A model generated the notes under the pieces. It was not told the DNA's origin, did not search any database, and saw only the letters and a list, made by a program, of their open reading frames with translations. Below are positions 50,516 through 59,434 of a DNA stretch of 64,000 bases, piece after piece. The DNA comes from JADGNZ01 sp963715895. Lineage in GTDB: Bacteria; Acidobacteriota; Thermoanaerobaculia; Gp7-AA8. Numbering within the stretch: the stretch's first letter is position 1; the number at the start of each line of letters is the position of its first letter. The DNA lies in assembly GCA_963715895.1 (NCBI GenBank), contig OY970284.1:1984001-2048000 (forward strand). The letters are read 5' to 3'. A program made the position numbers and the translations under genes.

Positions 50516-51340
50516 ATGACCATGAAAAAATTCGTGACGATGTTGTTCGCAAGCACCCTTCTCTTTTCGATCGCCTGCGGCAAAGGGAAAGAGGCATCGA
50601 AGGAAGACCAGGGAGAAGATGACGAGACGCAGACCACGACTACCGCGGCCACTGCTTCGAACGCTCCCGCGGCGGCTCCCGTTGCCGCGCCGGTGGCGGC
50701 GGATGCGGCAACGCTTACAGGTCTGGTGAAGTTCGAGGGGACCGCGCCGAAGATGAACACCATTCAGATGTCGGCCGACCCCTATTGCCAGTCACAGCAT
50801 GGCAGCGCGCCGGCGACGGAAGAGGATGCGGTCGTCGGTCCGGCCGGAGAGCTTGCCAATGTCTTCGTCTACATCAAGGACATCAAAGGCAGTTTTCCCA
50901 CGCCGTCGACCCCTGTGACGATCGACCAGAAGGGCTGCCAGTACCATCCGCACGTCAACGCCGTCATGGTCGATCAGCCGCTGGCGATCAGGAATGACGA
51001 CGCCACCCTGCACAATATCCACGCCCTGCCCACGGTCAACTCCCAATTCAACGAAGGGCAGCCGGTCCAGGGGATGATCTCTACGAAGAAACTCGACAAG
51101 GTGGAAATGACACCGTTCAAGATCAAGTGCGACGTACACGGCTGGATGAAGTCGTATATGGCCGTGATGCCGCATCCGTTCTTTGCGGTGTCCCAGACGA
51201 ATGGTACGTTCACGATTCCCAACCTTCCGCCCGGCCAGTACACGGTGGTGGCGTGGCATGAGAAGTACGGACAACAGGAACAGAAGGTGACGGTCGGCGC
51301 CAAGGAGTCGAAGGCGCTGAGTTTCACCTTCAAGGGATAA
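50516..51340 (+). CDS. Cupredoxin/carboxypeptidase-regulatory-like lipoprotein
   Basis: 274 residues with an N-terminal lipobox (LLFSIACGKG; Cys modified). A low-complexity Thr/Ala linker (residues 30-60) is followed by a beta-rich domain with LAIRNDDATLHNIHALP, and CDVHGWMKSYMAVMPHP, a His/Cys/His/Met set like a blue-copper site, then NGTFTIPNLPPGQYTVVAWH. I infer a periplasmic copper electron carrier or methylamine-type regulatory domain between the multihaem protein and the oxidase. Copper binding is not proven. Confidence 0.75.
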   Translation: MTMKKFVTMLFASTLLFSIACGKGKEASKEDQGEDDETQTTTTAATASNAPAAAPVAAPVAADAATLTGLVKFEGTAPKMNTIQMSADPYCQSQHGSAPATEEDAVVGPAGELANVFVYIKDIKGSFPTPSTPVTIDQKGCQYHPHVNAVMVDQPLAIRNDDATLHNIHALPTVNSQFNEGQPVQGMISTKKLDKVEMTPFKIKCDVHGWMKSYMAVMPHPFFAVSQTNGTFTIPNLPPGQYTVVAWHEKYGQQEQKVTVGAKESKALSFTFKG

Positions 51341-51345
51341 CGGTG

Positions 51346-51462
51346 GAGAAGCAGCTCTTGGCTCTTAGCTGTCAGCTCTTAGGGGCGATCGCTAACTGCA
51401 AGGGCATCGGAAAGCGTCCGTTACGGAAACCTAACAGCTAACAGCCAAGAGCTAAGAGCGAA
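51346..51462. repeat. Heptamer-repeat hairpin (AGCTCTT words)
   Basis: AGCTCTT-GGCTCTT-AGCTGTC-AGCTCTT at about 51352-51380 faces TAACAGC-TAACAGC-CAAGAGC-TAAGAGC at about 51432-51460. Between the cupredoxin and oxidase subunit I genes. Confidence 0.8.
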
Positions 51463-51466
51463 GAAC

Positions 51467-53380
51467 ATGGCATTGAGACGACAGATCCGGGTAGGTTCGC
51501 AATGGATGTACGCGGACGAGGCGCACAAGGCGCTCCGCGAAGCGTTGCGCGTCATGAAGGACGAGGAGGGGGGCGAGCATGGCGGGCATCACCAGCCGTG
51601 GATTCGCCGCTATGTCTTCTCGACGGACCATAAGTGGATCGGCATCCAGTACGGCTTTACGGCGTTGTTGTTCCTGCTGCTCGGTTTCTGCCTGATGATC
51701 CTGATGCGGTTGCAGCTCGGCTGGCCGGGAACGGCGTTCAGCGCGATGAAACTGCTTGGGGAGTCGCGCGCGCCCGGCGGGGTCCTCCTCCCCGAGGCCT
51801 ATAACCAGCTCGGGGCGATGCACGGCACGATCATGATCTTCCTCGGGATCGTGCCGCTGGCCGTGGGCGCCTTCGGCAATTATCTCGTCCCGTTGCAGAT
51901 CGGCGCCCCCGACATGGCCTTCCCGAAGCTGAATATGGCCAGTTACTGGTGCTACCTGCCGGGCGGGATGATCATGCTGGCGAGTTTCTTTGTCCCCGGC
52001 GGAACGGCACAATCCGGCTGGACCTCCTATCCGCCGTTGTCGGTCATTGCGTCCGCGGGGCAGACGTGGTGGTTGATCGGGATGGTCTTCCTGATCACCT
52101 CCTCACTCCTCGGCTCAGTGAATTTCATCGTGACGATCATCCAGTTGCGCGCCAAGGGGCTGTCGTACATGCGGTTCCCCTTCTTCGTGCACGCGCAGTT
52201 CGTCACGTCGTTTCTGCTGCTGCTGGCCTTCCCTCCGCTCGAGGCGGCCGCGGTGCTGCAGCTCATGGACCGCGTCGCCGGTACGAGCTTCTTCCTGCCG
52301 AGCGGCCTCGTGGTCAGCGGCCAGGCGCTCACCAATGCCGGCGGCGGCAATCCGCTCCTGTGGCAGCACCTGTTCTGGTTCCTGGCGCATCCCGAGGTCT
52401 ACGTTCTGATTCTCCCGGCAATGGGAATCGTGGCCGAGATCATCGCCAACGGCACCCGCAAGCCGCTCTGGGGCTACAAGTCGATGGTGTTTGCCACCGT
52501 CTTCCTCGGATTCATGTCCTTCGTGGTGTGGGCGCACCACATGTTCCTGACGGGCATGGGAACGACGATCAGCGCCTTCTTCCAGACCACGACGATGATC
52601 ATCTCCATCCCGTCGGTCATCATCCTCAGCTCGCTCTTCATCTCGCTGTGGGGCGGCGCGATACGATTTACCACGCCGATGCTGTTCGCCTTGGCCTTCC
52701 TGCCGATGTTCGGCATCGGCGGGTTGACAGGCCTGCCGCTCGGCCTCGCCGCCGCCGACATCCATCTGCACGACACCTATTACGTCATCGGCCACTTCCA
52801 CTATGTCGTCGCGCCGGGAACGATCTTCGCCATGTTTGCCGGGATCTATTACTGGTTCCCGAAAGCGACGGGGCGGAAGCTGAACGACTTCTGGGGGCGT
52901 GTCCACTTCTGGATCTCGTTCGTCTGCATCAACGGCGTCTTTTTCCCGATGTTCGCGCAGGGTCTGGCCGGTGTGTCGCGGCGCCTCTATGACGGCGGCA
53001 TGCAGTATCAGCACGCCAAGCAGATCGCGGCGCAGACGAATCCGTTCATGTCGATCTGTGCCATCGGACTGCTCGTCGCGCAGGTGCCGTTCATCATCAA
53101 CTTCTTCTACAACGCCATCGCCGCGGCGATGGGTCACCGCGACGAGGGTCTCGGCTCGAATCCGTGGGAATCGACCACGATGGAGTGGGCGGCAACGACG
53201 TCGCCTCCGCTCGCGCATGGTAATTTCGAAGTCCTGCCGGTGGTCTACCGCGGTCCGTATGAGTACAACGTTCCCGGCGCGACAGAGGCATTCATTCCGC
53301 AGCACATGCCGGACGCAGTCGAACCTGAGCCGCGCGGCGGTCTTCTGCCGGTGACGGCAGTAGCCATGAGGGAGAATTGA
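51467..53380 (+). CDS. ctaD: Cytochrome c oxidase subunit I
   Basis: 637 residues, twelve or more helices. Catalytic signatures: FWFLAHPEVYVLILPAMG (CuB His, proton-path Glu, cross-linked Tyr), VVWAHHMFLTGMG (CuB His pair) and HDTYYVIGHFHYVV (haem a and a3 ligands). The HPEVY Glu places it in the A1 type. Starts at ATG 51467 with a basic 40-residue leader carrying EGGEHGGHH. It reduces oxygen to water while pumping protons. Its stop overlaps the subunit III gene. Confidence 0.97.
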   Translation: MALRRQIRVGSQWMYADEAHKALREALRVMKDEEGGEHGGHHQPWIRRYVFSTDHKWIGIQYGFTALLFLLLGFCLMILMRLQLGWPGTAFSAMKLLGESRAPGGVLLPEAYNQLGAMHGTIMIFLGIVPLAVGAFGNYLVPLQIGAPDMAFPKLNMASYWCYLPGGMIMLASFFVPGGTAQSGWTSYPPLSVIASAGQTWWLIGMVFLITSSLLGSVNFIVTIIQLRAKGLSYMRFPFFVHAQFVTSFLLLLAFPPLEAAAVLQLMDRVAGTSFFLPSGLVVSGQALTNAGGGNPLLWQHLFWFLAHPEVYVLILPAMGIVAEIIANGTRKPLWGYKSMVFATVFLGFMSFVVWAHHMFLTGMGTTISAFFQTTTMIISIPSVIILSSLFISLWGGAIRFTTPMLFALAFLPMFGIGGLTGLPLGLAAADIHLHDTYYVIGHFHYVVAPGTIFAMFAGIYYWFPKATGRKLNDFWGRVHFWISFVCINGVFFPMFAQGLAGVSRRLYDGGMQYQHAKQIAAQTNPFMSICAIGLLVAQVPFIINFFYNAIAAAMGHRDEGLGSNPWESTTMEWAATTSPPLAHGNFEVLPVVYRGPYEYNVPGATEAFIPQHMPDAVEPEPRGGLLPVTAVAMREN

Positions 53381-54003
53381 TGGACGCGCACGCTTCAGTG
53401 GGTCATGCAGAGCTGGAGATTCCGTACAACGTTCATCCGCGTCCGGATACCGGCGTTTATAACGGCAAGCTCGGAATCTGGCTGTTTCTGGCCTCCGAGG
53501 TCATGCTGTTCGGGGCGCTGTTCTCGTCGCTGATTCTGTTGCGCACGGGCGCCGAGTCGTGGCCGCGCGGATATGAGTTTCTGAACGTCAAACTGGCCAC
53601 CTTCAATACGTTCGTCCTCATCCTGTCGAGCGTCACGGTGGTCATGGCGTGGTCGCACCTGCGGCTGGGCAACCTCAAGAAGGGCCGGATCTATATTTCA
53701 GCGACCGTTCTCTGCGCCCTGATCTTTCTCGTGAACAAGGGCTTCGAGTACGGGCACGAGTTCAGTGAGCACCGCTACCCCAAAACGAACAATTTCCTGG
53801 CGATCTACTTCACGATGACCGGGTTGCACGGTCTGCACATCCTCGGCGGGGTAATCGTCTTCCTCTATTTCCTCGGACCGGGCGCGAAGATGTGGGCTCA
53901 CGACCCCGAGCGTTACACGAACCGGATCGAGATCGTCGGCCTCTACTGGCACTTCGTCGACCTCGTCTGGATTTTCCTTTTCCCTGTTCTGTACCTCATG
54001 TAG
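53380..54003 (+). CDS. ctaE: Cytochrome c oxidase subunit III
   Basis: 207 residues from ATG 53380 (TTG 53377 is possible), sharing a base with the ctaD TGA. Five helices; LGIWLFLASEVMLFGALFSS is the subunit III signature with the conserved Glu, and YWHFVDLVWIFLFPVLYL closes the protein. It supports subunit I and delays its inactivation. Shorter than mitochondrial COX3, as in many bacteria lacking the first two helices. Confidence 0.95.
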   Translation: MDAHASVGHAELEIPYNVHPRPDTGVYNGKLGIWLFLASEVMLFGALFSSLILLRTGAESWPRGYEFLNVKLATFNTFVLILSSVTVVMAWSHLRLGNLKKGRIYISATVLCALIFLVNKGFEYGHEFSEHRYPKTNNFLAIYFTMTGLHGLHILGGVIVFLYFLGPGAKMWAHDPERYTNRIEIVGLYWHFVDLVWIFLFPVLYLM

Positions 54004-54015
54004 GAGGAGCACGAC

Positions 54016-54393
54016 GTGACTGATCCCGCAGCCGCAGTGGAACCTGGCGTTGACGTGCACGAGCACGCCGGCATCGGTGACCCCAACGCTCATCATCACA
54101 GCCCGGAGCAGATCCGCAAGGAGATGCGGGTGTACCTGACGGTGTTCTTCGGACTGGCCGTGCTGACCGCCGTGACCGTCGGCGCCTGCTATGGGTTGAA
54201 CCTTCCGGTCCACACCGCCATCATCGTCGCCTTGATCATCGCGTCGGTGAAGGGATTCCTGGTGGCCGGCTTCTTCATGCATCTGCTCTCGGAGAAGAAA
54301 GTCATCTACGGCGTGCTCATTCTGACCGTGATCTTCTTCATCTTTCTGATGACATTGCCGGTCAGTCATCACGCCAACCCATTCGGATCGTAA
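54016..54393 (+). CDS. Cytochrome c oxidase subunit IV (CtaF-like) membrane protein
   Basis: 125 residues from GTG 54016. His-rich soluble start (DVHEHAGIGDPNAHHHSPEQ), then two to three helices with LTVFFGLAVLTAVTVGACY and IIASVKGFLVAGFFMHLLSE; the latter K/F-H pattern is typical of prokaryotic caa3-type subunit IV. Stabilises the oxidase. Next gene starts immediately. Confidence 0.88.
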   Translation: MTDPAAAVEPGVDVHEHAGIGDPNAHHHSPEQIRKEMRVYLTVFFGLAVLTAVTVGACYGLNLPVHTAIIVALIIASVKGFLVAGFFMHLLSEKKVIYGVLILTVIFFIFLMTLPVSHHANPFGS

Positions 54394-54594
54394 ATGTCCC
54401 TGCGCGCCTTCCATATCGTCTTCATCACGGTGTCAGTCGTTCTGATGCTGTATGTCGCGGTGTGGGGTGTGCGCGAGTTCATGGTTTCGCGGAGCTCTCT
54501 CTCAGTCTCCATGATCATCTTCGGTGCCGTGGGCGGCGCAACGCTCATCTGGTACGGAAAACGCGTGTTTCATAAGCTGAAGGAACTGCCATGA
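54394..54594 (+). CDS. Small two-helix membrane protein of oxidase operon
   Basis: 66 residues: helix AFHIVFITVSVVLMLYVAVW, then SVSMIIFGAVGGATLIWYG and a short basic tail. It starts directly after subunit IV and overlaps the next gene by four bases. No known catalytic motif; probably an accessory subunit or assembly factor of the oxidase. Confidence 0.75.
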   Translation: MSLRAFHIVFITVSVVLMLYVAVWGVREFMVSRSSLSVSMIIFGAVGGATLIWYGKRVFHKLKELP

Positions 54595-54854
54595 CCCGCG
54601 GTACCCGATTCGTCGTCATTGCCGCCGTGCTGTTGCTCGTTCCGGCCATCCTGTCAGCCTGCCCGGTCTGTTATGGAGCGCCGAATTCGCCGATGACGAA
54701 GAGCTCGAACAACGCCATCATTTTCATGATCGGAGTCATCGGCTTCGTCCAGGTCGGATTCGTTGCCATGTTCTGGAGCTTCCGGCGGCGCGCCAAAGGG
54801 TTGCGCCGGCGGCGCGAGTCGTTCCGTCTGCTTGACGGAGGAGCGGCGCACTAA
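54591..54854 (+). CDS. Small membrane protein with CPVC motif in oxidase operon
   Basis: 87 residues. An N-terminal hydrophobic segment that could be a signal peptide (VVIAAVLLLVPAILSA) ends at CPVCYGAPNSPM; then a second helix (AIIFMIGVIGFVQVGFVAMF) and a basic tail. The CPVC pair could bind copper or haem, or be the lipid-like redox site of an assembly factor for CuA or CuB. Function inferred from position just before subunit II. Confidence 0.7.
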   Translation: MTRGTRFVVIAAVLLLVPAILSACPVCYGAPNSPMTKSSNNAIIFMIGVIGFVQVGFVAMFWSFRRRAKGLRRRRESFRLLDGGAAH

Positions 54855-54876
54855 CGGGCGCCGGAAGGGAATAGTC

Positions 54877-55656
54877 ATGGAAAAATTTCTCGCTCAGTTC
54901 ATGCCGGTCGACGCCTCGGCGCACGGTCCGCAACTGGACCGGCTCAGCGCGAACGTGCATTGGCTGATGCTGGTGCTGTTCGTCGGATGGGGATTGTTCT
55001 TCGTTTATACGTTGTGGCGCTTCAACGCCAAACGCAATCCGAAGGCCAGCTATCACGGCGTGCAGAGCCACTTCTCCACCTACACCGAGGCCGGCGTGGC
55101 CGTGATCGAAGTCATCCTCCTGGTCGGCTTCTCCATTCCGATGTGGTATCGCTGGACCCACGTACCGTCTCCCTCCGAGAACCCACTGGAGTTGCGGGTC
55201 GTGGCCGAGCAATTCGCCTGGAACGTTCAGTACCCGGGACCGGATGGTGTCTTCGGCCGCCGCGACATCAAGCTCGTTACGTCATCGAACCCGCTGGGGC
55301 TCGATCTGACCGATCCCCATGCCAAGGACGACATCGTCACGCTCAACGATCTCCATCTCGAAGTGAACCGGCCGGTGATCATCCGCGTTTCGTCGAAGGA
55401 CGTCATCCACAGCTTCAAGCTGCCGGTGATGCGCGTCGAGACCGACGCCATTCCGGGCATGGAGATCGCGATCCACTTCACGCCGGTCCTGACGAACGAA
55501 TCGGGATCGGAGCACGACAAGTGGGAGATCGCCTGCGCGCAGCTTTGCGGCCTTGGACATTACCGGATGCGCGGCCAGTTGTTCGTCCACTCGAAAGACA
55601 CGTTCAGGAAGTGGCTGGCCACCGCGCCGCCGGCGCAGACCAGCATCGGCTCCTAG
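54877..55656 (+). CDS. ctaC: Cytochrome c oxidase subunit II
   Basis: 259 residues from ATG 54877 (RBS GGAAGGG). Two N-terminal helices (WLMLVLFVGWGLFFVYTLWR and VIEVILLVGFSIPMW) hold it in the membrane. The CuA domain has VIHSFKLPVMR (first His) and IACAQLCGLGHYRM with Cys-x3-Cys-x3-His-x2-Met, complete. No cytochrome c domain is attached. Receives electrons from a cytochrome c or the copper protein upstream. Confidence 0.96.
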   Translation: MEKFLAQFMPVDASAHGPQLDRLSANVHWLMLVLFVGWGLFFVYTLWRFNAKRNPKASYHGVQSHFSTYTEAGVAVIEVILLVGFSIPMWYRWTHVPSPSENPLELRVVAEQFAWNVQYPGPDGVFGRRDIKLVTSSNPLGLDLTDPHAKDDIVTLNDLHLEVNRPVIIRVSSKDVIHSFKLPVMRVETDAIPGMEIAIHFTPVLTNESGSEHDKWEIACAQLCGLGHYRMRGQLFVHSKDTFRKWLATAPPAQTSIGS

Positions 55657-55659
55657 GAA

Positions 55660-56643
55660 ATGAAACCTTCTTTCGAAGCGGCACCCGAGGCATTGAGGCA
55701 TTCCGATGAAACCCCGGTGTGGCTGCGGCGCTTCACAAAGCTCGTCGCCGGAGCGACGCTCTTCCTGATCTTCGCGGGCGCGATGGTCACCTCGACCGGT
55801 TCCGGTCTGGCTGTTCCTGACTGGCCGCTTTCGTACGGGATGGTCATGCCGCCGATGGTCGGCGGGATCTTCTACGAGCACGGCCACCGGATGATCGCGG
55901 CCACCGTCGGCCTGCTGACGGTGATTCAGGCGATCTGGCTGCAACTGCGCGAACCGAAGCGCGTAGCGCGGATTCTCGGCTGGTGCTCGGTCGGCGCCGT
56001 CATCGCGCAGGGAATCCTCGGCGGCGTGACGGTGCTCCTGCTGCTTCCGCACTCCGTCTCCATCGCTCACGCCGGCCTGGCCGAGATCTTCTTCTGTCTG
56101 AACACTGCCATCGCCTTCTTCACATCGAGATGGTTCCGCGCCTCGCGAGCGATGGAGAAGGGCGACGCGCCAGTCGGCCTTACGTCGTCGCTGGTTTTGG
56201 TGACATACGCCCAGATCCTGATCGGGGCGACGATGCGTCACCTCGGTGCGGGACTGGCAATTCCTGATTTTCCGACGTCGTTTGGTCGTCTCGTGCCGCC
56301 CTTCACCAGTCTGGCGATCGCCGTCAACTTCGCCCATCGCGCCGGCGGCGTTTGCGTCGCGTTGCTGATCATCTATACCGCCATCCGTCTGCGGCGGTTC
56401 GAGTCGAGCCATCCGCTGCGGCAGCTCTCGAACCTGCTCGTAACCGTCGTGCTGATTCAGATCGCGCTCGGCGGCTACGTCGTCTGGAGCGGCAAGCAAC
56501 CGGTGATCACCAGCGTCCACGTGATGACGGGCGCGGCCACGCTGGCTCTCTCGCTCCTTACCGCGCTTACGGCGCGCACGGTCGGCTGGCGAACGCGCCG
56601 GCACGGCGCCGGGGCGCTTCTGGTCACCGAGGTGCCGGCATGA
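55660..56643 (+). CDS. ctaA: Haem A synthase (CtaA/COX15)
   Basis: 327 residues with about eight helices. EHGHRMIAATVGLLTVIQAI and FAHRAGGVCVALLIIYTA carry haem-binding His; STGSGLAVPDWPLSYG is the family signature. Oxidises the C8 methyl of haem O to give haem A. Starts four bases after the subunit II stop and overlaps ctaB by four (ATGA). Confidence 0.95.
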   Translation: MKPSFEAAPEALRHSDETPVWLRRFTKLVAGATLFLIFAGAMVTSTGSGLAVPDWPLSYGMVMPPMVGGIFYEHGHRMIAATVGLLTVIQAIWLQLREPKRVARILGWCSVGAVIAQGILGGVTVLLLLPHSVSIAHAGLAEIFFCLNTAIAFFTSRWFRASRAMEKGDAPVGLTSSLVLVTYAQILIGATMRHLGAGLAIPDFPTSFGRLVPPFTSLAIAVNFAHRAGGVCVALLIIYTAIRLRRFESSHPLRQLSNLLVTVVLIQIALGGYVVWSGKQPVITSVHVMTGAATLALSLLTALTARTVGWRTRRHGAGALLVTEVPA

Positions 56644-57524
56644 GTGATGTACTGGCTCTGGCGCGGCCGGCGGGATTCGCCAGCATCTCGCGGGATTACC
56701 TCGAGCTCTCGAAGTCGCGCATCGTGATGATGGTGCTGATCACCACCGCGGCCGGCTACTTCTTCGCCGCGCCGCATGTCGACTGGGCGCTACTCGTCAA
56801 CACGCTCGTCGGGACGGCGCTCGTCGCGGCCGGCACCAACGCTCTCAATCAGTACGTGGAGCGCGATCACGATGCGAAGATGCGGCGTACGCGGCTCCGC
56901 CCGCTGCCCGACGGCCGCATTTCTCCCCGCGCCGCACTCCTGTTCTCGGTCGCCATCGCCGTGATCGGAACCGTTTACCTCGGCGTCGCCGTGAACTGGC
57001 TTACTGCCGCGCTCGGAGCGTTTACGCTCACCAGTTACATCTTCATCTACACCCCGCTGAAACGGGTCTCGACGATCTGCACGCTCATCGGCGCGATCCC
57101 GGGTGCGATCCCGCCGCTGATGGGTTGGACGGCCGCGACCGGCTCGCTCGGCGCCGGTGGCTGGATCATCTTCGCCATCCTCTTCTTCTGGCAGCTCCCG
57201 CATTTCATGGCCATCAGTTGGATGTACCGCGATGACTACGCCCGCGGCGGCTTCGCCATGCTCGCCGTGCGCGATGGGGACGGCCAGGAGACGGCGCGGC
57301 ACGCGGTACTCTACAGCTTCGCCCTTCTCGCCGTCAGCGTGCTGCCGCCGCTATTCGGCCTTTCCACGTTCATCTATCTGGCCGGAGCCATCATCGCCGG
57401 AACCGCCCTCACACTTGCCAGTTTCGCCTTCCTGGCCTCCCGCACGCCGGCCAGGGCGCGGCGCCTGTTTATGGCCTCGAATATTTACCTCATCGTCATG
57501 ATGGCGTTGCTGGTTCTGGCATAG
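56640..57524 (+). CDS. ctaB: Protohaem IX farnesyltransferase (haem O synthase)
   Basis: 294 residues from ATG 56640. UbiA-type prenyltransferase: NALNQYVERDHDAKMRRTRL is the first Asp-rich motif, YRDDYARGGFAMLAVRD the second, and YTPLKRVSTICTLIGAIPGA is conserved in CtaB. About nine helices. Makes haem O for CtaA. Last gene of the oxidase operon. Confidence 0.96.
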   Translation: MSDVLALARPAGFASISRDYLELSKSRIVMMVLITTAAGYFFAAPHVDWALLVNTLVGTALVAAGTNALNQYVERDHDAKMRRTRLRPLPDGRISPRAALLFSVAIAVIGTVYLGVAVNWLTAALGAFTLTSYIFIYTPLKRVSTICTLIGAIPGAIPPLMGWTAATGSLGAGGWIIFAILFFWQLPHFMAISWMYRDDYARGGFAMLAVRDGDGQETARHAVLYSFALLAVSVLPPLFGLSTFIYLAGAIIAGTALTLASFAFLASRTPARARRLFMASNIYLIVMMALLVLA

Positions 57525-57676
57525 TCTTCGGCCCGTTTTGCTTCGGCAAACCCTTTGCTAATGGCAGTGCTTGTCGCATTGACTTGCCGAAACGCCGGAC
57601 CCTATACTCCCGGCAACTTCACCCCCCGGCGCGCGCTGCTTGCCCGTCCACCGCTGCCACCCATCAGGAGGCTCCG

Positions 57677-58648
57677 ATGCCGTTCGAAGAAGTAAAAAAG
57701 ATCTGGATGAACGGGCTCCTCGTCGACTTCGCCGACGCGAAGATTCACGTCCTGACGCATGCCCTCCACTACGGCTCCGGCCTTTTCGAAGGGATCCGCT
57801 GCTACGACACGCGCAATCAGGGGCCGGCCATCTTCCGGCTCGACGATCACATCCGCAGGCTCTACGACAGTTGCCGCATCTATCGCATGGAGATTCCGTA
57901 CACGCCCGACGAGTTCAAGAAGATCTGCGTCGACGTCGTCGCCGCCAACGATTTCCAGGACTGCTATCTCCGTCCCGTCGTCTACCGCGGTTTTCACTCT
58001 CTCGGCGTTTTTCCCGCTGCCTGCCCGGTCGACATCGTCGTCGCCGCGTGGGTCTGGGGCAAGTACCTCGGCCCCGAGGCGATCGAGCATGGTGTCGATG
58101 TCCGCGTCTCGTCCTGGAACCGGATGGCCCCGAACACCTTCCCGGCGCTGGCAAAGGCGACGGGCAACTACATGAACTCGATCCTCATTCGCCAGGAAGC
58201 GGCGGTGGACGGCTACGCGGAAGGGATCGCGCTCGACGTCAACGGTTACGTGAGCGAAGGTTCCGGCGAGAATGTCTTCGTCGTCCGCGACGGAAAGATC
58301 ATGACGCCGCCTCTCGGCGCGTCGATCCTGGCCGGTATAACCCGCGCGAGCATCATCAAGATTGCCCGTGATCTCGGATTCGAAGTCGTCGAATCGCTCA
58401 TTCCGCGAGAGCTGCTATACGTTGCCGACGAAGTCTTCTTCACCGGTACCGCCGCCGAGGTCACCCCGATTCGCAGCATCGACCGCATTCCAGTCGGCAA
58501 CGGCCGCCGCGGGCCGGTCACGGAGCGGATACAGAAAGAGTTCTTCGACTACATCGCCGGAGTAATCCCCGATCGCTATGGCTGGTTTACGCCGGTTTAC
58601 GCTGAGCGGACCGCGACGATGCGTAAGCCGGCCCTCGTGGCCGGATAA
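57677..58648 (+). CDS. ilvE: Branched-chain amino acid aminotransferase
   Basis: 323 residues from ATG 57677 with AGGAGG at 57666-57671. Class IV PLP enzyme: HALHYGSGLFEGIRCYDT near the start, the PLP Lys in ALAKATGNYMNS, and the substrate-loop and phosphate sites in NGYVSEGSGENVFVVRDGKI. Uses 2-oxoglutarate/glutamate to interconvert Leu, Ile and Val with their keto acids. Length fits IlvE. An upstream run to 57584 is less likely as it lacks conserved residues. Confidence 0.94.
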   Translation: MPFEEVKKIWMNGLLVDFADAKIHVLTHALHYGSGLFEGIRCYDTRNQGPAIFRLDDHIRRLYDSCRIYRMEIPYTPDEFKKICVDVVAANDFQDCYLRPVVYRGFHSLGVFPAACPVDIVVAAWVWGKYLGPEAIEHGVDVRVSSWNRMAPNTFPALAKATGNYMNSILIRQEAAVDGYAEGIALDVNGYVSEGSGENVFVVRDGKIMTPPLGASILAGITRASIIKIARDLGFEVVESLIPRELLYVADEVFFTGTAAEVTPIRSIDRIPVGNGRRGPVTERIQKEFFDYIAGVIPDRYGWFTPVYAERTATMRKPALVAG

Positions 58649-58651
58649 CGA

Positions 58652-59323
58652 TCAAAACTTCATCTTACGTTTCATCGACGTGTATCCGTGTGCTCCGGCG
58701 ATTACGTGATCGACGAGCTCTACGTCGATCAGCTTCAGCGAATTGAACATCTTTCTCGTGTAGGTAATGTCCTCATCGGACGGTGCCGGATCGCCTGACG
58801 GATGGTTGTGATAGAGCACCACGCCGACAGCATTGGCATCGAGAGCAAATCGGATGACCTCGCGCGTGGAGACCAGAGCACGCCTAACGGAGCCGATGAA
58901 GATCTCACGTTCGCGAAGAATGTGGTGGCGCGAGTCGAGGAGTAGCGCACCAAGCCGCTCCTGACTGAGCGCTCTCGATCGGGCGATGAATCCCCGGCCG
59001 AAAACGTCAGCGTCGAAGAGTGGCCGCTTCTCAGGCTTGTGACTGGCAATCCGGCGGGCGATCTCGAAGGCGGAAAGGATGCGTGTCGCTTTCGCTGTCC
59101 CGATTCCGCCGCGCTTGGCGAGTTGCTCGGCGTTACATCGCGCCAGCGACGTGAACCCCTGTTGAAGAAGCTCGCGGGCAAGCGCAACGGCATTCTTTCC
59201 CGGAATGCCTGAGCCAAGGAGAATGGCCAGAAGCTCCGCATCGGAAAGACTCTGCGCTCCGTGGGTGAGCATCCGCTCGCGGGGACGCTCGTCGATCGGC
59301 ATGTCGGCAATCAATTCGTGCAT
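58652..59323 (-). CDS. radC: RadC family protein (JAB/MPN metalloprotein)
   Basis: 223 residues. N-terminal helix-hairpin-helix (GGIGTAKATRILSAFEIARR) and a C-terminal JAB domain with HNHPSGDPAPSDED, the H-x-H...Asp zinc site. Named for DNA repair although its biochemical role is not settled in the family. Stop is three bases from ilvE's, so the two converge. A stand-alone chromosomal copy. Confidence 0.92.
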   Translation of the reverse strand: MHELIADMPIDERPRERMLTHGAQSLSDAELLAILLGSGIPGKNAVALARELLQQGFTSLARCNAEQLAKRGGIGTAKATRILSAFEIARRIASHKPEKRPLFDADVFGRGFIARSRALSQERLGALLLDSRHHILREREIFIGSVRRALVSTREVIRFALDANAVGVVLYHNHPSGDPAPSDEDITYTRKMFNSLKLIDVELVDHVIAGAHGYTSMKRKMKF

Positions 59324-59434
59324 GCGAAGAGGTTAGATCGCATGACACCTATGAGGCCCATATTCTACGGAATCGGGGGATACACATCTCCCGAGGGCAC
59401 AAATCCGTGTGCAATCGGCTACGGCCTGTAGAAC

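Noticed and set aside
49002..50597. 531-codon antisense frame over the octahaem gene
   Set aside because: Shadow; the eight CxxCH sites fix the plus frame.
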